DNA of 64,000 bases. Origin: Alphaproteobacteria bacterium. Its GTDB lineage: Bacteria > Pseudomonadota > Alphaproteobacteria > Rhizobiales > Rhizobiaceae. Positions 34,479-45,297 of the stretch are shown here, in pieces. The stretch spans positions 62,001 through 126,000 of the forward strand of contig JAHJHT010000007.1 in assembly GCA_018823835.1 (NCBI GenBank), read 5' to 3'. Position 1 is the stretch's first letter; each line of letters starts with the position of its first letter. The position numbers were made by a program, and so were the translations under genes. The notes beneath the pieces were generated by a model that did no database searches, was not told where the DNA came from, and saw nothing but the letters and a program-made list of their open reading frames with translations.

Positions 34479-35792
34479 ATGAAGAGACTGAGGACCAATC
34501 TCCTGCTGCCGGCGGCCCTCGCTGCCGCCTGCATGCTGTCGGCGGCGCCGGCGATGTCCGAGGACAGCGTCAGCCTGCCCAACCTGTCCTACCGGACCGG
34601 CCCGTTCGCCGCGACCGGCATCCCGCTGATGAACGGCCAGCGCGACTACATGACGATGCTCAACGAGCGCGACGGTGGCGTCAACGGCGTCAAGCTCGGC
34701 TACGAGGAATGCGAGACCGGCTATTCGACCGAAAAGGGCGTCGAGTGCTACGAGAAGACCAAGGCCACCGGCATCATCACGCAGCCCTGGTCGACAGGCA
34801 TCACGCTGCAGGTCCTGCCGAAGTCGAACGTCGACAAGATTCCGATTCTTGCCCCTGGCTACGGCTTCTCGCCGATGGCGGACGGCAAGGTGTTCCATTG
34901 GGCCTTCAACATGCCGGCTTCCTACTGGGACGGTGCGTCGATGATCCTGAAGAACATCTCTGACGGCAATCTCGACAACCTGAAGGGCAAGAAGATTGTC
35001 CTGCTGCATCTCGACCACCCCTATGGCAAGGAGCCGATCCCGCTGCTCGAGGTGCTGGCCGAGAAGCACGGCTTCACCCTGCTGCCGATCCCGGTCGGCC
35101 TCAAGGAGATGCAGAACCAGTCGGCCCAGTGGCTGCAGATCCGCCGCGAGAAGCCCGATTTCGTCGTCATGTGGGGCTGGGGCGCGATGAACGCCGGTGC
35201 ACTCACCGAGGCAGCCAAGACCAAGTTCCCGATGGACAAGTTCGTCGGCATCTGGTGGTCCGGTCATGACGGCGACATGGCAAGCGTCGGCGAGGCCGGC
35301 AAGGGCTACCGCTCGATCTCGTGGAGCGTGCCGGTGTCGGATTCTCCCGTCATGCAGGACATCAAGAAATACGTCCTCGACCCCAAGAAGACCGAAATCG
35401 GCGAAGGTGAGTTCGACTGGGTGTTCTACCAGCGCGGCGTGCTGATCTCGATGTTCACCGTCGAGGGCATCAAGGCCGCCCAGGAGCATTTCGACACCAA
35501 GGTCGTCACCGCCGAGCAGCTTCGCTGGGGCCTGGAAAACCTTAAGATCGACGATGCCAAGCTGGCCGAGATCGGCATGACCGGCATGATCGCGCCCTTC
35601 TCGACCTCCTGCGCCAACCACGCCGGCCATGCCGGCGGCTGGATGCTCGAATGGGATGGCGCCAAGTTCGTCAAGGTGTCCGACCTGCTGCAGGCCGACG
35701 AGAGCGTGATCGAGCCGCTGGTCGAAGCCGAAGCCAAGAAATACGCCGAGGCCAACGCCCCCTGGCCGATCAACGAAGACTGCAAGATGTAG
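34479..35792 (+). CDS. ABC transporter substrate-binding protein (LivK-like, large form)
   Basis: A 437-residue periplasmic binding protein with a Sec signal (KRLRTNLLL then hydrophobic run ending SAAPAMS). The body is a two-lobed type I fold: GxPLxxGQRDYMTMLNERDGGVNG, then GYEECETGYSTEKGVECYEK. The size exceeds classical LivK (about 370) and matches the subgroup found beside acyl-CoA synthetases. Cysteines at 83, 93 and near 376 could form disulfides. Ribosome site GTGGAGGAAATGAC precedes it. The ligand is unknown. Confidence 0.87.
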   Translation: MKRLRTNLLLPAALAAACMLSAAPAMSEDSVSLPNLSYRTGPFAATGIPLMNGQRDYMTMLNERDGGVNGVKLGYEECETGYSTEKGVECYEKTKATGIITQPWSTGITLQVLPKSNVDKIPILAPGYGFSPMADGKVFHWAFNMPASYWDGASMILKNISDGNLDNLKGKKIVLLHLDHPYGKEPIPLLEVLAEKHGFTLLPIPVGLKEMQNQSAQWLQIRREKPDFVVMWGWGAMNAGALTEAAKTKFPMDKFVGIWWSGHDGDMASVGEAGKGYRSISWSVPVSDSPVMQDIKKYVLDPKKTEIGEGEFDWVFYQRGVLISMFTVEGIKAAQEHFDTKVVTAEQLRWGLENLKIDDAKLAEIGMTGMIAPFSTSCANHAGHAGGWMLEWDGAKFVKVSDLLQADESVIEPLVEAEAKKYAEANAPWPINEDCKM

Positions 35793-35931
35793 TCGCCTTC
35801 GGCCCCTTGCCGGCAGCGGCTGGGGGCCGATCTTTCCATCGGGACCGGGAGACGGTGCATCGAAACGCCCGCGGATGCGTTCGTCTCTCGGCACCCGCGC
35901 GAAGCGCGATGCCGCTACAGCCGGAGAAAGC

Positions 35932-36759
35932 ATGAACCAAACCGCCCAGACGCCCGACACGCCGATCCTCTCGGTCAATAATATCGAGGTGATCTACGAC
36001 CGCGTCATCCTGGTGCTGAAGGGCGTTTCGCTCACCGTGCCGGCCGGCGGCATCACCGCCATCCTCGGCGCCAACGGCGCTGGCAAGACAACCACGCTGA
36101 AGGCCATCTCCAACCTGCTCAGGGCAGAGCGGGGCGAGGTCACCAAGGGCACCATCGTCTTCGAGGACGCCGAGGTGCAGTCGCTGTCGCCTGACAATCT
36201 GGTGCGCCGCGGCTGCATCCAGGTGATGGAGGGCCGGCACTGCTTCGGCCATCTCTCGGTCGAGGACAATCTGATGACCGGCGCCTACACGCGGCGCGAC
36301 GGCAAGGCCGCCATCACGCGGGACCTTGAACTCGTCTATGACTATTTCCCGCGCCTCAAGGTCCGCCGTTCCAGCCAGGCCGGCTACACCTCGGGCGGCG
36401 AACAGCAGATGACGGCCATCGGCCGCGCGCTGATGTCGAAGCCGAAGATGATCCTGCTCGACGAACCGTCGATGGGCCTGGCGCCGCAGCTCGTCGAGGA
36501 GATCTTCGAAATCGTCCGCAAGCTCAACGAGGAGCAGGGCGTGTCCTTCCTTCTCGCCGAGCAGAATACCAACGTGGCGCTGCGCTACGCCAAGTACGGC
36601 TACATCCTGGAATCGGGGCGGGTCGTGCTTGATGGCGAGGCATCGGCGCTGCGCGAGAACGAGGACGTCAAGGAATTCTACCTTGGCGTTGCCGGCGAGG
36701 GGCGGAAATCCTTCAAGGACGTCAAGCACTACAAGCGCCGTAAGCGCTGGCTGGCGTGA
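35932..36759 (+). CDS. livF: Branched-chain amino acid-type ABC transporter ATPase (LivF)
   Basis: A 275-residue ATPase. Walker A GANGAGKTT (about 46), signature YTSGGEQQM (about 151) and Walker B ILLDEPSMGL are present. The N-terminus is MNQTAQTPDTPILSVNNIEV. Start ATG 35932 has CCGGAGAAAGC ahead; an upstream ATG at 35875 lacks similarity. It completes the transporter. A 139-base gap from the binding-protein gene holds only a weak CGGCCCC/GGGGCCG hairpin at 35800-35829. Confidence 0.92.
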   Translation: MNQTAQTPDTPILSVNNIEVIYDRVILVLKGVSLTVPAGGITAILGANGAGKTTTLKAISNLLRAERGEVTKGTIVFEDAEVQSLSPDNLVRRGCIQVMEGRHCFGHLSVEDNLMTGAYTRRDGKAAITRDLELVYDYFPRLKVRRSSQAGYTSGGEQQMTAIGRALMSKPKMILLDEPSMGLAPQLVEEIFEIVRKLNEEQGVSFLLAEQNTNVALRYAKYGYILESGRVVLDGEASALRENEDVKEFYLGVAGEGRKSFKDVKHYKRRKRWLA

Positions 36760-38027
36760 TGACCACTTCCCGCCTGGAATGGGTGCTGCTGCAGTTCGGC
36801 CGCAAGCTGTGGGTTCGCGCCTCGCTGTTTTCGGTGCTGGCGGTGGCGACCGCCTTCGTCGCGATCCTCGCCAAACCCTACATTCCCGACGACATCCAGA
36901 CCAAGATCGGCGCCGACGCGGTCGACAACGTTCTCGGCATCATCGCGTCGAGCATGCTGGCGGTCACCATCTTCTCGCTGTCGACCATGGTCGCCGCCTT
37001 CACCGCCGCCACCAACAATGTGTCGCCGCGCGCCACCAAGCTGCTGATGGAGGATTCCACGGCGCAGAATGCGCTCGCCACCTTCATCGGCTCCTTCCTG
37101 TTCAGCGTCGTCGGCATCGTCGTGCTCAGTACAGGGGCCTATGGCGACGGCGGCCGCGTCGTCGTCTTCATCGTCACCATCGGCGTCATCATCGTCATTG
37201 TCCTGACGCTGCTGCGCTGGATCGACCACCTGTCGCGGCTCGGTCGGGTCGGCGAGACGACGGAGAAGGTCGAGCACGCTACCGTCAAGGCGATGCGGGG
37301 ACGCATCGAGAGGCCCTATCTCGGCGGCATGAGGCTGGACGCCGAGGCCGCTCCCTCCGACACCGTCCTGCCGGCCTTCGCCAACCGGATCGGCTATGTC
37401 CAGCACGTCGACGCGGGCGCGCTTTCGGAACTCGCCGAGGCGGCCGGGGGCATGGTTCATATTGTCGCGCTGCCCGGCTCCTTCATCGATCCGAGCCGGC
37501 CGCTCGCCTATTGCGAAGGCGTCGACGAGGACGGCGTCTCCGAGGCGGCCAAGGCCTTCACGATCGGCGACGAACGTTCCTTCGACCAGGACCCGCGCTT
37601 CGGTCTCTGCGTGCTGAGCGAAATCGCCTCGCGTGCGCTGTCGACGGCGCTCAACGATCCCGGCACAGCGATCGACGTCATCGGCCGCGCGGTGCGCGTG
37701 CTGTCCGTCTGGTCGGGCCATGCCGACCAGAACGGCGAGGCGGAGGTCGCGTACCCAAGGCTGCGCGTGCGTCCGGTCGAGCTCGACGACCTCTTCGACG
37801 ACATCTTTACGCCGATCGCGCGCGACGGGGCGTCGGTCGTCGAGGTGCACATCAGGCTGCAGAAGGCGCTGCTCATGCTTGGCCGGATGGAGGGCGAGCG
37901 GTTCCGTGACAATGCCATCCGGCATTCGCAGCTGGCGCTGGAACGGGCCGAGGCAGCGCTCGCCATCGAGCACGACCGCGCCACCCTGCGCGGTCTCGCC
38001 GACAGGGTATGTGACCTCGACCGATAG
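36759..38027 (+). CDS. DUF2254 membrane protein
   Basis: A 422-residue protein with four membrane helices in the first 155 residues and a long cytosolic region. The signature RALSTALNDPGTA (about 290) defines DUF2254. The function of this family is not known. Its ATG overlaps the livF stop (TGATG), so it is translationally coupled to the transporter operon. An alternative GTG lies one codon upstream. Whether it has anything to do with transport is unclear. Confidence 0.83.
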   Translation: MTTSRLEWVLLQFGRKLWVRASLFSVLAVATAFVAILAKPYIPDDIQTKIGADAVDNVLGIIASSMLAVTIFSLSTMVAAFTAATNNVSPRATKLLMEDSTAQNALATFIGSFLFSVVGIVVLSTGAYGDGGRVVVFIVTIGVIIVIVLTLLRWIDHLSRLGRVGETTEKVEHATVKAMRGRIERPYLGGMRLDAEAAPSDTVLPAFANRIGYVQHVDAGALSELAEAAGGMVHIVALPGSFIDPSRPLAYCEGVDEDGVSEAAKAFTIGDERSFDQDPRFGLCVLSEIASRALSTALNDPGTAIDVIGRAVRVLSVWSGHADQNGEAEVAYPRLRVRPVELDDLFDDIFTPIARDGASVVEVHIRLQKALLMLGRMEGERFRDNAIRHSQLALERAEAALAIEHDRATLRGLADRVCDLDR

Positions 38028-38172
38028 CCTGCTTCATCGGGCACCGCTCGGTCGCGGTCGCTCCACCTGCCTTTTCGCTTTCGCACACCTATCGCCTGTT
38101 GGGATGCTGAGCGGCATTGCCCTCCCGGCGGCTTTTCGTTATGTGCCCTTGAGGCTTTCCTGGAGGTATTTC

Positions 38173-38400
38173 ATGGCTGACCACTCGCCGACCGGACCCA
38201 TCGAAACTGGCGCGAAGATGGACTATCCCGAGCACAACAAGACCTATGCCGGGTTTCTCGCGCTGACAAAATACATCACGCTGTTCTGCGTGGCCCTGCT
38301 GATCGCCATGGCGTTCGGCTTCTTCACCAGCGCCGGCTTCTTCTCGGCTTCGGTTCTGCTGATAGCCATCTGCGCCGTCGGCTGGTACCTTCTGCGTTAA
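38173..38400 (+). CDS. aa3-type cytochrome c oxidase subunit IV
   Basis: A 75-residue protein with two membrane helices and the pattern found in bacterial aa3 oxidase subunit IV: a short charged N-terminus (MDYPEHNKTYAGFLALTKY) followed by two hydrophobic runs. It is a small accessory of the terminal oxidase. The ATG follows CTGGAGGTATTTC. The gene sits just before the pnt operon, a recurring arrangement in Rhizobiales, with 97 bases between. Confidence 0.83.
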   Translation: MADHSPTGPIETGAKMDYPEHNKTYAGFLALTKYITLFCVALLIAMAFGFFTSAGFFSASVLLIAICAVGWYLLR

Positions 38401-38497
38401 GGGGCTCCGACCCCAGACATCAGGTCATATCGACTGAAGTCCGGTCCTCCATGCCCGGGCTGTAAGCTGGACCGGTTCCAGCCGAAAGGATTTTGCG

Positions 38498-39805
38498 GTG
38501 GGACAGACTATCTTCATTCCGAAGGAAATCGATTCCAACGAGCCGCGTGTGGCCGCGTCACCCGATACGGTGAAGCGGTTTGCCGGCCTGGGCTTCACCG
38601 TCGTGGTCGAGCAGGGCGCCGGTCTCGCCTCGCGCATCACCGATGACGAATTTGCCAAGGCCGGCGCGACAATCGGCAAGGCGTCCGACGCCGGCAAGGC
38701 CGACGTCGTGCTCAAGGTTCGCCGCCCGACCGATTCCGAGCTGAAGGGCTACAAGTCGGGCGCAGCTGTCGTCGCTACCATGGATCCCTACGGGAACGAT
38801 GCGGCAGTCGCCGCAATGGCCAAGGCCGGTATCACCGCCTTCGCCATGGAGTTCATGCCGCGCATCAGCCGCGCCCAGTCGATGGACGTGCTGTCTTCGC
38901 AGGCAAACCTCGCCGGTTACCAGGCGGTGGTCGACGGCGCGGCCGAATATGACCGCGCGCTGCCGATGATGATGACCGCCGCCGGCACCGTGCCGGCCGC
39001 CAAGGTGTTCGTCATGGGCGTCGGTGTCGCCGGCCTGCAGGCCATCGCCACGGCGCGCCGCATGGGCGCCGTGGTTACCGCCACCGACGTTCGCCCCGCC
39101 GCCAAGGAACAGGTCGCCTCGCTCGGCGCAAAATTCCTCGCCGTCGAGGACGAGGAGTTCAAGGCCGCCGAGACCGCGGGCGGCTACGCCAAGGAAATGT
39201 CGAAGGAATACCAGGCCAAGCAGGCCGCGCTGACCGCCGAGCACATCGCCAAGCAAGACATCGTCATCACCACGGCGCTGATCCCCGGCCGGCCGGCGCC
39301 CAGGCTGGTCTCGGCTGCCATGGTCGCCTCGATGAAGCCGGGTTCGGTGCTGGTCGATCTCGCGGTTGAGCGCGGCGGCAATGTCGAAGGCGCGGTGGCC
39401 GGCAAGGTCGTCACCACCAAGAACGACGTCAAGATCGTCGGCCACCTCAACGTGCCGGGCCGTGTGGCGGCGTCTGCCTCGCTGCTCTACGCCAAGAACC
39501 TCTTCGCCTTCGTCGAGACGCTGGTCGACAAGGAAGCAAAGAAACTCGCGATCAACCGCGATGACGAACTCGTCAAGGCGACCATGCTGACCGACGCCGG
39601 CAAGGTCGTGCATGCGAACTTCGCCAAGGCAGCGCCGGGCGCAGCCGCCCCGGCCGACAAGGCGGTTGCCAAGGCGGCCAAGGGCACGGAGCCCGGCCTG
39701 GATGTCGCGCCGAAGAAGGCAGCGCCCGGGAAGGCCGCAACCAAGAAGCCAGCGCCGAAGAAGGCCGCCGCGAAGAAACCAGCCGCACCGAAAGGGACCG
39801 CGTGA
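38498..39805 (+). CDS. pntAA: Proton-translocating NAD(P) transhydrogenase alpha subunit, part 1
   Basis: A 435-residue NAD(H)-binding domain I of transhydrogenase. [18 protein letters not shown] forms the nucleotide-binding fold (about 173). The segment [12 protein letters not shown] is typical. GTG start with AAAGGA 8 bases upstream. The C-terminal 55 residues form an Ala/Lys/Pro-rich tail ([17 protein letters not shown]...) resembling histone H1, extending past the usual end. It is co-translated with pntAB, whose ATG overlaps its stop. Confidence 0.93.
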   Translation: MGQTIFIPKEIDSNEPRVAASPDTVKRFAGLGFTVVVEQGAGLASRITDDEFAKAGATIGKASDAGKADVVLKVRRPTDSELKGYKSGAAVVATMDPYGNDAAVAAMAKAGITAFAMEFMPRISRAQSMDVLSSQANLAGYQAVVDGAAEYDRALPMMMTAAGTVPAAKVFVMGVGVAGLQAIATARRMGAVVTATDVRPAAKEQVASLGAKFLAVEDEEFKAAETAGGYAKEMSKEYQAKQAALTAEHIAKQDIVITTALIPGRPAPRLVSAAMVASMKPGSVLVDLAVERGGNVEGAVAGKVVTTKNDVKIVGHLNVPGRVAASASLLYAKNLFAFVETLVDKEAKKLAINRDDELVKATMLTDAGKVVHANFAKAAPGAAAPADKAVAKAAKGTEPGLDVAPKKAAPGKAATKKPAPKKAAAKKPAAPKGTA

Positions 39806-40233
39806 TGGAAAAGACCGCTCTCGAACAGGCTCTCGACCAGCTGGACCGGGCCGCCGCGGCCGTCCGGCTGGGCGTCCAGGACCTCACCAACGCGCCGGGC
39901 ACTGCCGACGCCGCGGGCGACGCCGCACATGCGCTGTCAGGCGGCGCCATTGACCCGTTCGTCTTCCGCTTCGCCATCTTCGTGCTGGCGATCTTCGTCG
40001 GCTACTACGTCGTCTGGTCGGTCACGCCGGCGCTGCATACTCCGCTGATGGCCGTCACCAACGCCATCTCGTCGGTCATCGTCGTCGGCGCGCTCTTGGC
40101 CGTCGGCATCTCTGCTTCCGGCCTTGCCACCGGCTTCGGCTTCGTTGCGCTGATGCTGGTCTCGGTCAACATCTTCGGCGGCTTCCTCGTCACCCAGCGC
40201 ATGCTGGCGATGTACAAGAAGAAGGAAAAGTGA
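39805..40233 (+). CDS. pntAB: NAD(P) transhydrogenase alpha subunit, part 2 (membrane)
   Basis: A 142-residue protein with an N-terminal soluble stretch and three to four membrane helices (from about residue 55), forming part of the proton channel. Segments [19 protein letters not shown] and [18 protein letters not shown] match the PntAB family. The split alpha subunit (AA plus AB) is characteristic of alphaproteobacteria. It overlaps pntAA by one base and is followed 1 base later by pntB. Confidence 0.93.
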   Translation: MEKTALEQALDQLDRAAAAVRLGVQDLTNAPGTADAAGDAAHALSGGAIDPFVFRFAIFVLAIFVGYYVVWSVTPALHTPLMAVTNAISSVIVVGALLAVGISASGLATGFGFVALMLVSVNIFGGFLVTQRMLAMYKKKEK

Positions 40234-40234
40234 C

Positions 40235-41632
<1,398 letters not shown>

Positions 41633-41656
41633 CCTGCCAAGGCAGACAATGTTCGA

Positions 41657-41684
41657 AAAGCCCGGCCCGCGCGCCGGGCTTTTT
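41657..41684. terminator. Rho-independent terminator after pntB
   Basis: AGCCCGGC and GCCGGGCT form an 8-bp stem with a 6-base loop followed by TTTTT; AAAA precedes it. It closes the pnt operon before the next gene. Confidence 0.85.
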
Positions 41685-41755
41685 CATTCGTGCTATGGTT
41701 GAAAGCCGAAGCCTCATGTCGGCGAGGCAGAATTTTCTTGGACAGGGAGACTTCC

Positions 41756-43174
41756 ATGGCCAGAAAACCCGTAGCCAGGCAGGACAATAAGAGGGCCGCA
41801 GATGCCGCGCCCGGCAAGCCCGACGCTGGCCGCCGGAGCCAGGCCGTGGTCATCGTCCACGGCATGGGCGAGCACCGGCCGATGTCGACGCTGCGGAGCT
41901 TTGTCGAGGCGGTGTGGTCGCGCGATCCCGGGCTCCGGCGAGAGGCCGGCCACCCGAACGCCAACAAGACCTGGATCACGCCCGACGAGCGGGCCGGCTC
42001 GCATGAGCTGCGCCGCATCACCACGCCCTATGTGAACGGTATCCGGACCGATTTCTACGAGCTCTACTGGGCCGATGTGACGCGCGGCACGACTCGCTCG
42101 CGCCTCGTCGCCTGGGTGCTCGAGCTTCTCTGGCGCAAGCCGGACGACATTCCCGCCGACGCCAGGCGACTCTACATCGCCACCGCCGTCATGACGGTGC
42201 TGTTTGCCGTCGGCGCTTTCCTGGTCGCGCTCGGTTCGTTCTGGAACCCGTTGCTCGCCGCCATCATCGCGGCGGTCGGCGCCGTGCTGTTCTGGTTTCT
42301 CGACCAGTTCGTCGTGCCCTATTTCGGCGACGTCGCCTCCTACGTCCAGGCGACGCCGACAACCGTCGCCCAGCGGGCCGAGGTGCGCGAGCGCGGCCTG
42401 AAGCTGTTGCGCGAACTATCGGACGACCCGCGCTACGACCGCATCGTCCTCGTTGGCCACAGCCTTGGCTCCATCCTCGCCTATGACCTTTTGCAGATAC
42501 TGTGGGCCGAGCGCCGTCCGGGCGGCCTGACCATGCGAGGTGACAGGGCCCTCATCGCGGCAATCCGCGAGGCCGGCGCTCATGCCGCCTTGCCTGGCGC
42601 TTTTCCCAGGCAACTTGCCGATGAGGAAAGGACTGCGTTCCGAGCCGCGCAGTGGAGGCTGCACACGCTTCTGAGGGCGCGCGACGGCGACCAGCCAGTC
42701 TGGAAGATCAGCGATTTCGTTACCCTCGGCAGCCCGCTCACGCATGCCGAGTTCCTGATGGCAAAGAACGAGGCCGCCTTCCGCGAAGGAGTGGCCGAGC
42801 GTCTTTTCTCGATCTGCCCGCCGCTGTCGGACAGCGCCAGCGAGCCCGACGTGATGTATTACGAGAGGCCGAGGGTGCGCGCCATGCATCACGGCGCCTG
42901 CTTTGCCGCGACGCGCTGGACGAATGTCTACGACATCGGCAACCTCATCTCGACCGGCGATCCGATCTCCGGCGACATGACGGAAAATTTCGGCGGCGGC
43001 GTCGAAAACGTCCAGGTGCGCCTGGAAGGTCGGCTGGGCCGCACCTTCACCCATACGCTCTACTGGTCCCTCGATGCCGAGGGCGTCGAGGTGGAAGCTG
43101 CCGCCGGCATCAGGCGCAGCCATCTCGAGGTGCTGCGCGACGCTGTCGATCTCGGCCGCCGTCTGGAAAGCTAG
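41756..43174 (+). CDS. Alpha/beta-hydrolase-fold membrane protein
   Basis: A 472-residue protein. VVIVHGMGEH (about 33-40) is the oxyanion-side start of a lipase-like fold, and the nucleophile elbow GHSLG (about 234) lies in VLVGHSLGSILAYDLL. Two membrane helices (about 141-188) are inserted between these, which is unusual for the fold. The catalytic Asp/His partners cannot be placed with certainty. The start ATG 41756 follows AGGGAGA; a longer form from 41690 lacks support. It is convergent with the MFS gene and shares the bases CTAG at both stops. The substrate is unknown. Confidence 0.72.
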   Translation: MARKPVARQDNKRAADAAPGKPDAGRRSQAVVIVHGMGEHRPMSTLRSFVEAVWSRDPGLRREAGHPNANKTWITPDERAGSHELRRITTPYVNGIRTDFYELYWADVTRGTTRSRLVAWVLELLWRKPDDIPADARRLYIATAVMTVLFAVGAFLVALGSFWNPLLAAIIAAVGAVLFWFLDQFVVPYFGDVASYVQATPTTVAQRAEVRERGLKLLRELSDDPRYDRIVLVGHSLGSILAYDLLQILWAERRPGGLTMRGDRALIAAIREAGAHAALPGAFPRQLADEERTAFRAAQWRLHTLLRARDGDQPVWKISDFVTLGSPLTHAEFLMAKNEAAFREGVAERLFSICPPLSDSASEPDVMYYERPRVRAMHHGACFAATRWTNVYDIGNLISTGDPISGDMTENFGGGVENVQVRLEGRLGRTFTHTLYWSLDAEGVEVEAAAGIRRSHLEVLRDAVDLGRRLES

Positions 43175-44595
43175 AGCGAGTTGCCGGGGACCGGCCGCGA
43201 GAGCCTGACGGCCGCGACGCAACCGAGGACCGCCAGCGGCAGGAAGGCGAGGAACAGCCAGCGCGCCACGCCTTGCGCCGTCTCCGGCGACAGGCCTTGG
43301 GAAAATCCGCTGGCATTGGCGATGATGCCGCAAAGGGCCGCGCCCACGGCGTAGCCGATGCGCTGCATGGTCGGGATGGCCGAGGAAGCAATGGTGCTCT
43401 CGGCCGGGTCGGCGACGGCAACGATGACCCGCGTCACGAAGGGCCAGGCGATGCCGAAGCCGCCCCCTTGCAGGATGGCGCAGGCGAGGATCAGCGGGAT
43501 CGAGCCGACCGGCATGGCATAGGCGAAACCGGCAACCCCGCCGGCGATCATCAGCGCGCCGGTCACGATGATCAGCCGTTCGCGTTGCGGCGGCGCATTG
43601 GCGACCAGGATCGACAGGATCGACCAGGCGACCGATTCGGCTGCGATGATGTAGCCGGCGGTCAGGATCGGAATGTCGTGCAGCGTCGTCATGATCAGCG
43701 GGCCGTAGACCGCGAAAGAACAGGTGGCGACCGAAAAGGCGAGCACCATGGTCATGCCGCTGCCGACGGGCGTGCGCCAGCTGAACGGGCTTGACGGAAA
43801 CAGCCTCGAAGCGGGCCGCCAGCCATCGATGACGAAGAACAGCACCAGTCCGGCCAGCCCGCAGATCAGGAAGAGGCTGGAGCGCAACGGCGCGATGCCG
43901 ACGCCGGCAAGCCCGATCATCACCACGCCGGCGGCCAGAACGCAAAGCGCAGGCAGCGGGAAAGGCGGCGCCACCGCGCCGGCGCGCCGCCTGGTTGCCT
44001 CGGGGCTGCGCAGTACCGCGAAACAGGCCAGCGCCATCGCCAGGCCGGCTGCCGTGAACATGCCGAAGGCCCAGCGCCACGACAGCATCTCGGCAGCCAG
44101 TGCGCCGAGCAGCGGGCCGCTGAAGGCGGCCACGCCCCAGATCGCCGACATCACGCCGAAGAGCTGCGGCCAGATGCGCCGCGGGAAGAGCCGCTCGACC
44201 GAGACGAAGGCGAGCGCCACCAGCGCCCCGCCGCCAAGACCCTCGATCAGGCGGCCGGCGAGGAAGACGATCATGTTGGGTGAGGTGGCGCAGATCAGCG
44301 CACCCACCGCATAGAGCCCGGCGGCAACGGCCATGTTGGTGCGCAGCGGCACGTAGCTGATCATGCGCCCTGCGGCGGCGCCCGCGACGATGGCGCCGAG
44401 CTCGTAGATCGCCAGTGCCCAGCCGACGAGTTCCACCCCGGAGAGGTCGGCGACCATGGCCGGCATGATCGTCGCCACCATGGTTTCGTTGGTGGCGTGC
44501 AGCATGATGCCCAGGCTGATGAAGCAGAAGCGCGCGAGGTCGCCGCTTGCCCATAGCGCTCGCCAGTCAGCCCGGTTTGCAGCCTGATGCTCCAT
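43171..44595 (-). CDS. MFS transporter (DHA/EmrB-like)
   Basis: A 474-residue transporter with 12 to 14 helices. The loop after helix 2-3 reads GRMISYVPLRTN, a variant of the MFS G-R/K motif, and the second half contains LILACAILQGGGFGIAWPF. It resembles multidrug exporters. Start ATG 44595 lacks a strong ribosome site. It ends exactly at the neighbouring gene's stop (4-base overlap). The substrate is unknown. Confidence 0.83.
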   Translation of the reverse strand: MEHQAANRADWRALWASGDLARFCFISLGIMLHATNETMVATIMPAMVADLSGVELVGWALAIYELGAIVAGAAAGRMISYVPLRTNMAVAAGLYAVGALICATSPNMIVFLAGRLIEGLGGGALVALAFVSVERLFPRRIWPQLFGVMSAIWGVAAFSGPLLGALAAEMLSWRWAFGMFTAAGLAMALACFAVLRSPEATRRRAGAVAPPFPLPALCVLAAGVVMIGLAGVGIAPLRSSLFLICGLAGLVLFFVIDGWRPASRLFPSSPFSWRTPVGSGMTMVLAFSVATCSFAVYGPLIMTTLHDIPILTAGYIIAAESVAWSILSILVANAPPQRERLIIVTGALMIAGGVAGFAYAMPVGSIPLILACAILQGGGFGIAWPFVTRVIVAVADPAESTIASSAIPTMQRIGYAVGAALCGIIANASGFSQGLSPETAQGVARWLFLAFLPLAVLGCVAAVRLSRPVPGNSL

Positions 44596-44687
44596 GGTGC
44601 CTGCGAATAGACAAGGCTCCGCCGGTCAGCAAGCGCTAGGGATGGGTCCAGTCAGTCCGCATTGCCCCGGCCGCTGCGGATCGGACG

Positions 44688-44719
44688 CAAAAAAGGCCGG
44701 CGGAGTTGCCGCCGGCCTT
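44688..44719 (-). terminator. Rho-independent terminator after first DUF992 gene
   Basis: AAGGCCGGCGG and CCGCCGGCCTT form an 11-bp stem with AGTTG loop; AAAAAA on the far side becomes the U-run on the minus-strand transcript. It ends the DUF992 pair. Confidence 0.85.
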
Positions 44720-44748
44720 GTGCATTCTCCCGGTTTCCCGGGAAATAT

Positions 44749-45234
44749 TCAGTTGGACGAACTGCGCAGCTGGAACTGCGTGACGCCGACGGCCAGATTC
44801 AAGCCGGTCTGCGTCTGCAGGCTGAGCGGCTGCAGCGTGAAGTTGGTGCCGGTGCCGCCGATCAACAGGTTGGCGCCGCCGCCGATGCCGGCCGAGGCCT
44901 CGGCGCTCGCTCCGACATAGTCGCCGGCCAGCGCGCCGGGCGCATAGATGTTGCTGCTCGGTGCCAGCACCAGCCAGCTCATCGTGGTCGCCTCGGTGAC
45001 GCCGATGTCGATGCCGAACTTGTTGACCACGCCAAAATAGGGCTCCGGCGCAAAAGTGTTGTCGCTCGGCGAGAAGTTGCACTTCATGTCCTTGGACGAG
45101 CTGATGATCAGCCCGACGCCGCCGTCGATCTGGCACTCAAGCACGCCGAGTTCCACGCCCGGCTGCTGGGCAAGCGCCGGCGATACCGCGCCGGCAGCAA
45201 GGGCAAAGAGGGCAGTAGCGATCGTCTTTTTCAT
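44749..45234 (-). CDS. DUF992 secreted protein, copy 1
   Basis: A 161-residue protein with a Sec signal (KKTIATALFALAAGAVSPALAQ) and a DUF992 domain: GVLECQIDGGVGLIISSSKDMKC, then GASAEASAGIGGGANLLIGG and QPLSLQTQTGLNLAVGVTQF. Two cysteines probably pair. The family is known only from alphaproteobacteria and has no described function. It lies 63 bases after the second copy and may share its transcript. The gap holds a GGCCTG/CAGGCC hairpin but no terminator. Confidence 0.87.
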   Translation of the reverse strand: MKKTIATALFALAAGAVSPALAQQPGVELGVLECQIDGGVGLIISSSKDMKCNFSPSDNTFAPEPYFGVVNKFGIDIGVTEATTMSWLVLAPSSNIYAPGALAGDYVGASAEASAGIGGGANLLIGGTGTNFTLQPLSLQTQTGLNLAVGVTQFQLRSSSN

Positions 45235-45297
45235 GTCAATCTCCTGCTTCGTTTGAGCCGATCGGGCGGCCTGGTTCAGGCCACCCGTCCTGGGTCG

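Noticed and set aside
35800-35829. CGGCCCC...GGGGCCG as a terminator after the binding-protein gene
   Set aside because: Long loop, no T-run, and livF belongs to the same operon.
34035-35978. Minus-strand frame of about 650 codons over livM and the binding-protein gene
   Set aside because: Antisense to conserved transporter genes and no domain recognised.
42416-44554. Minus-strand frame of about 710 codons across the hydrolase and MFS genes
   Set aside because: It overlaps the real MFS gene in another frame and the hydrolase antisense; composition is the Arg/His/Ala bias of an off-frame reading.
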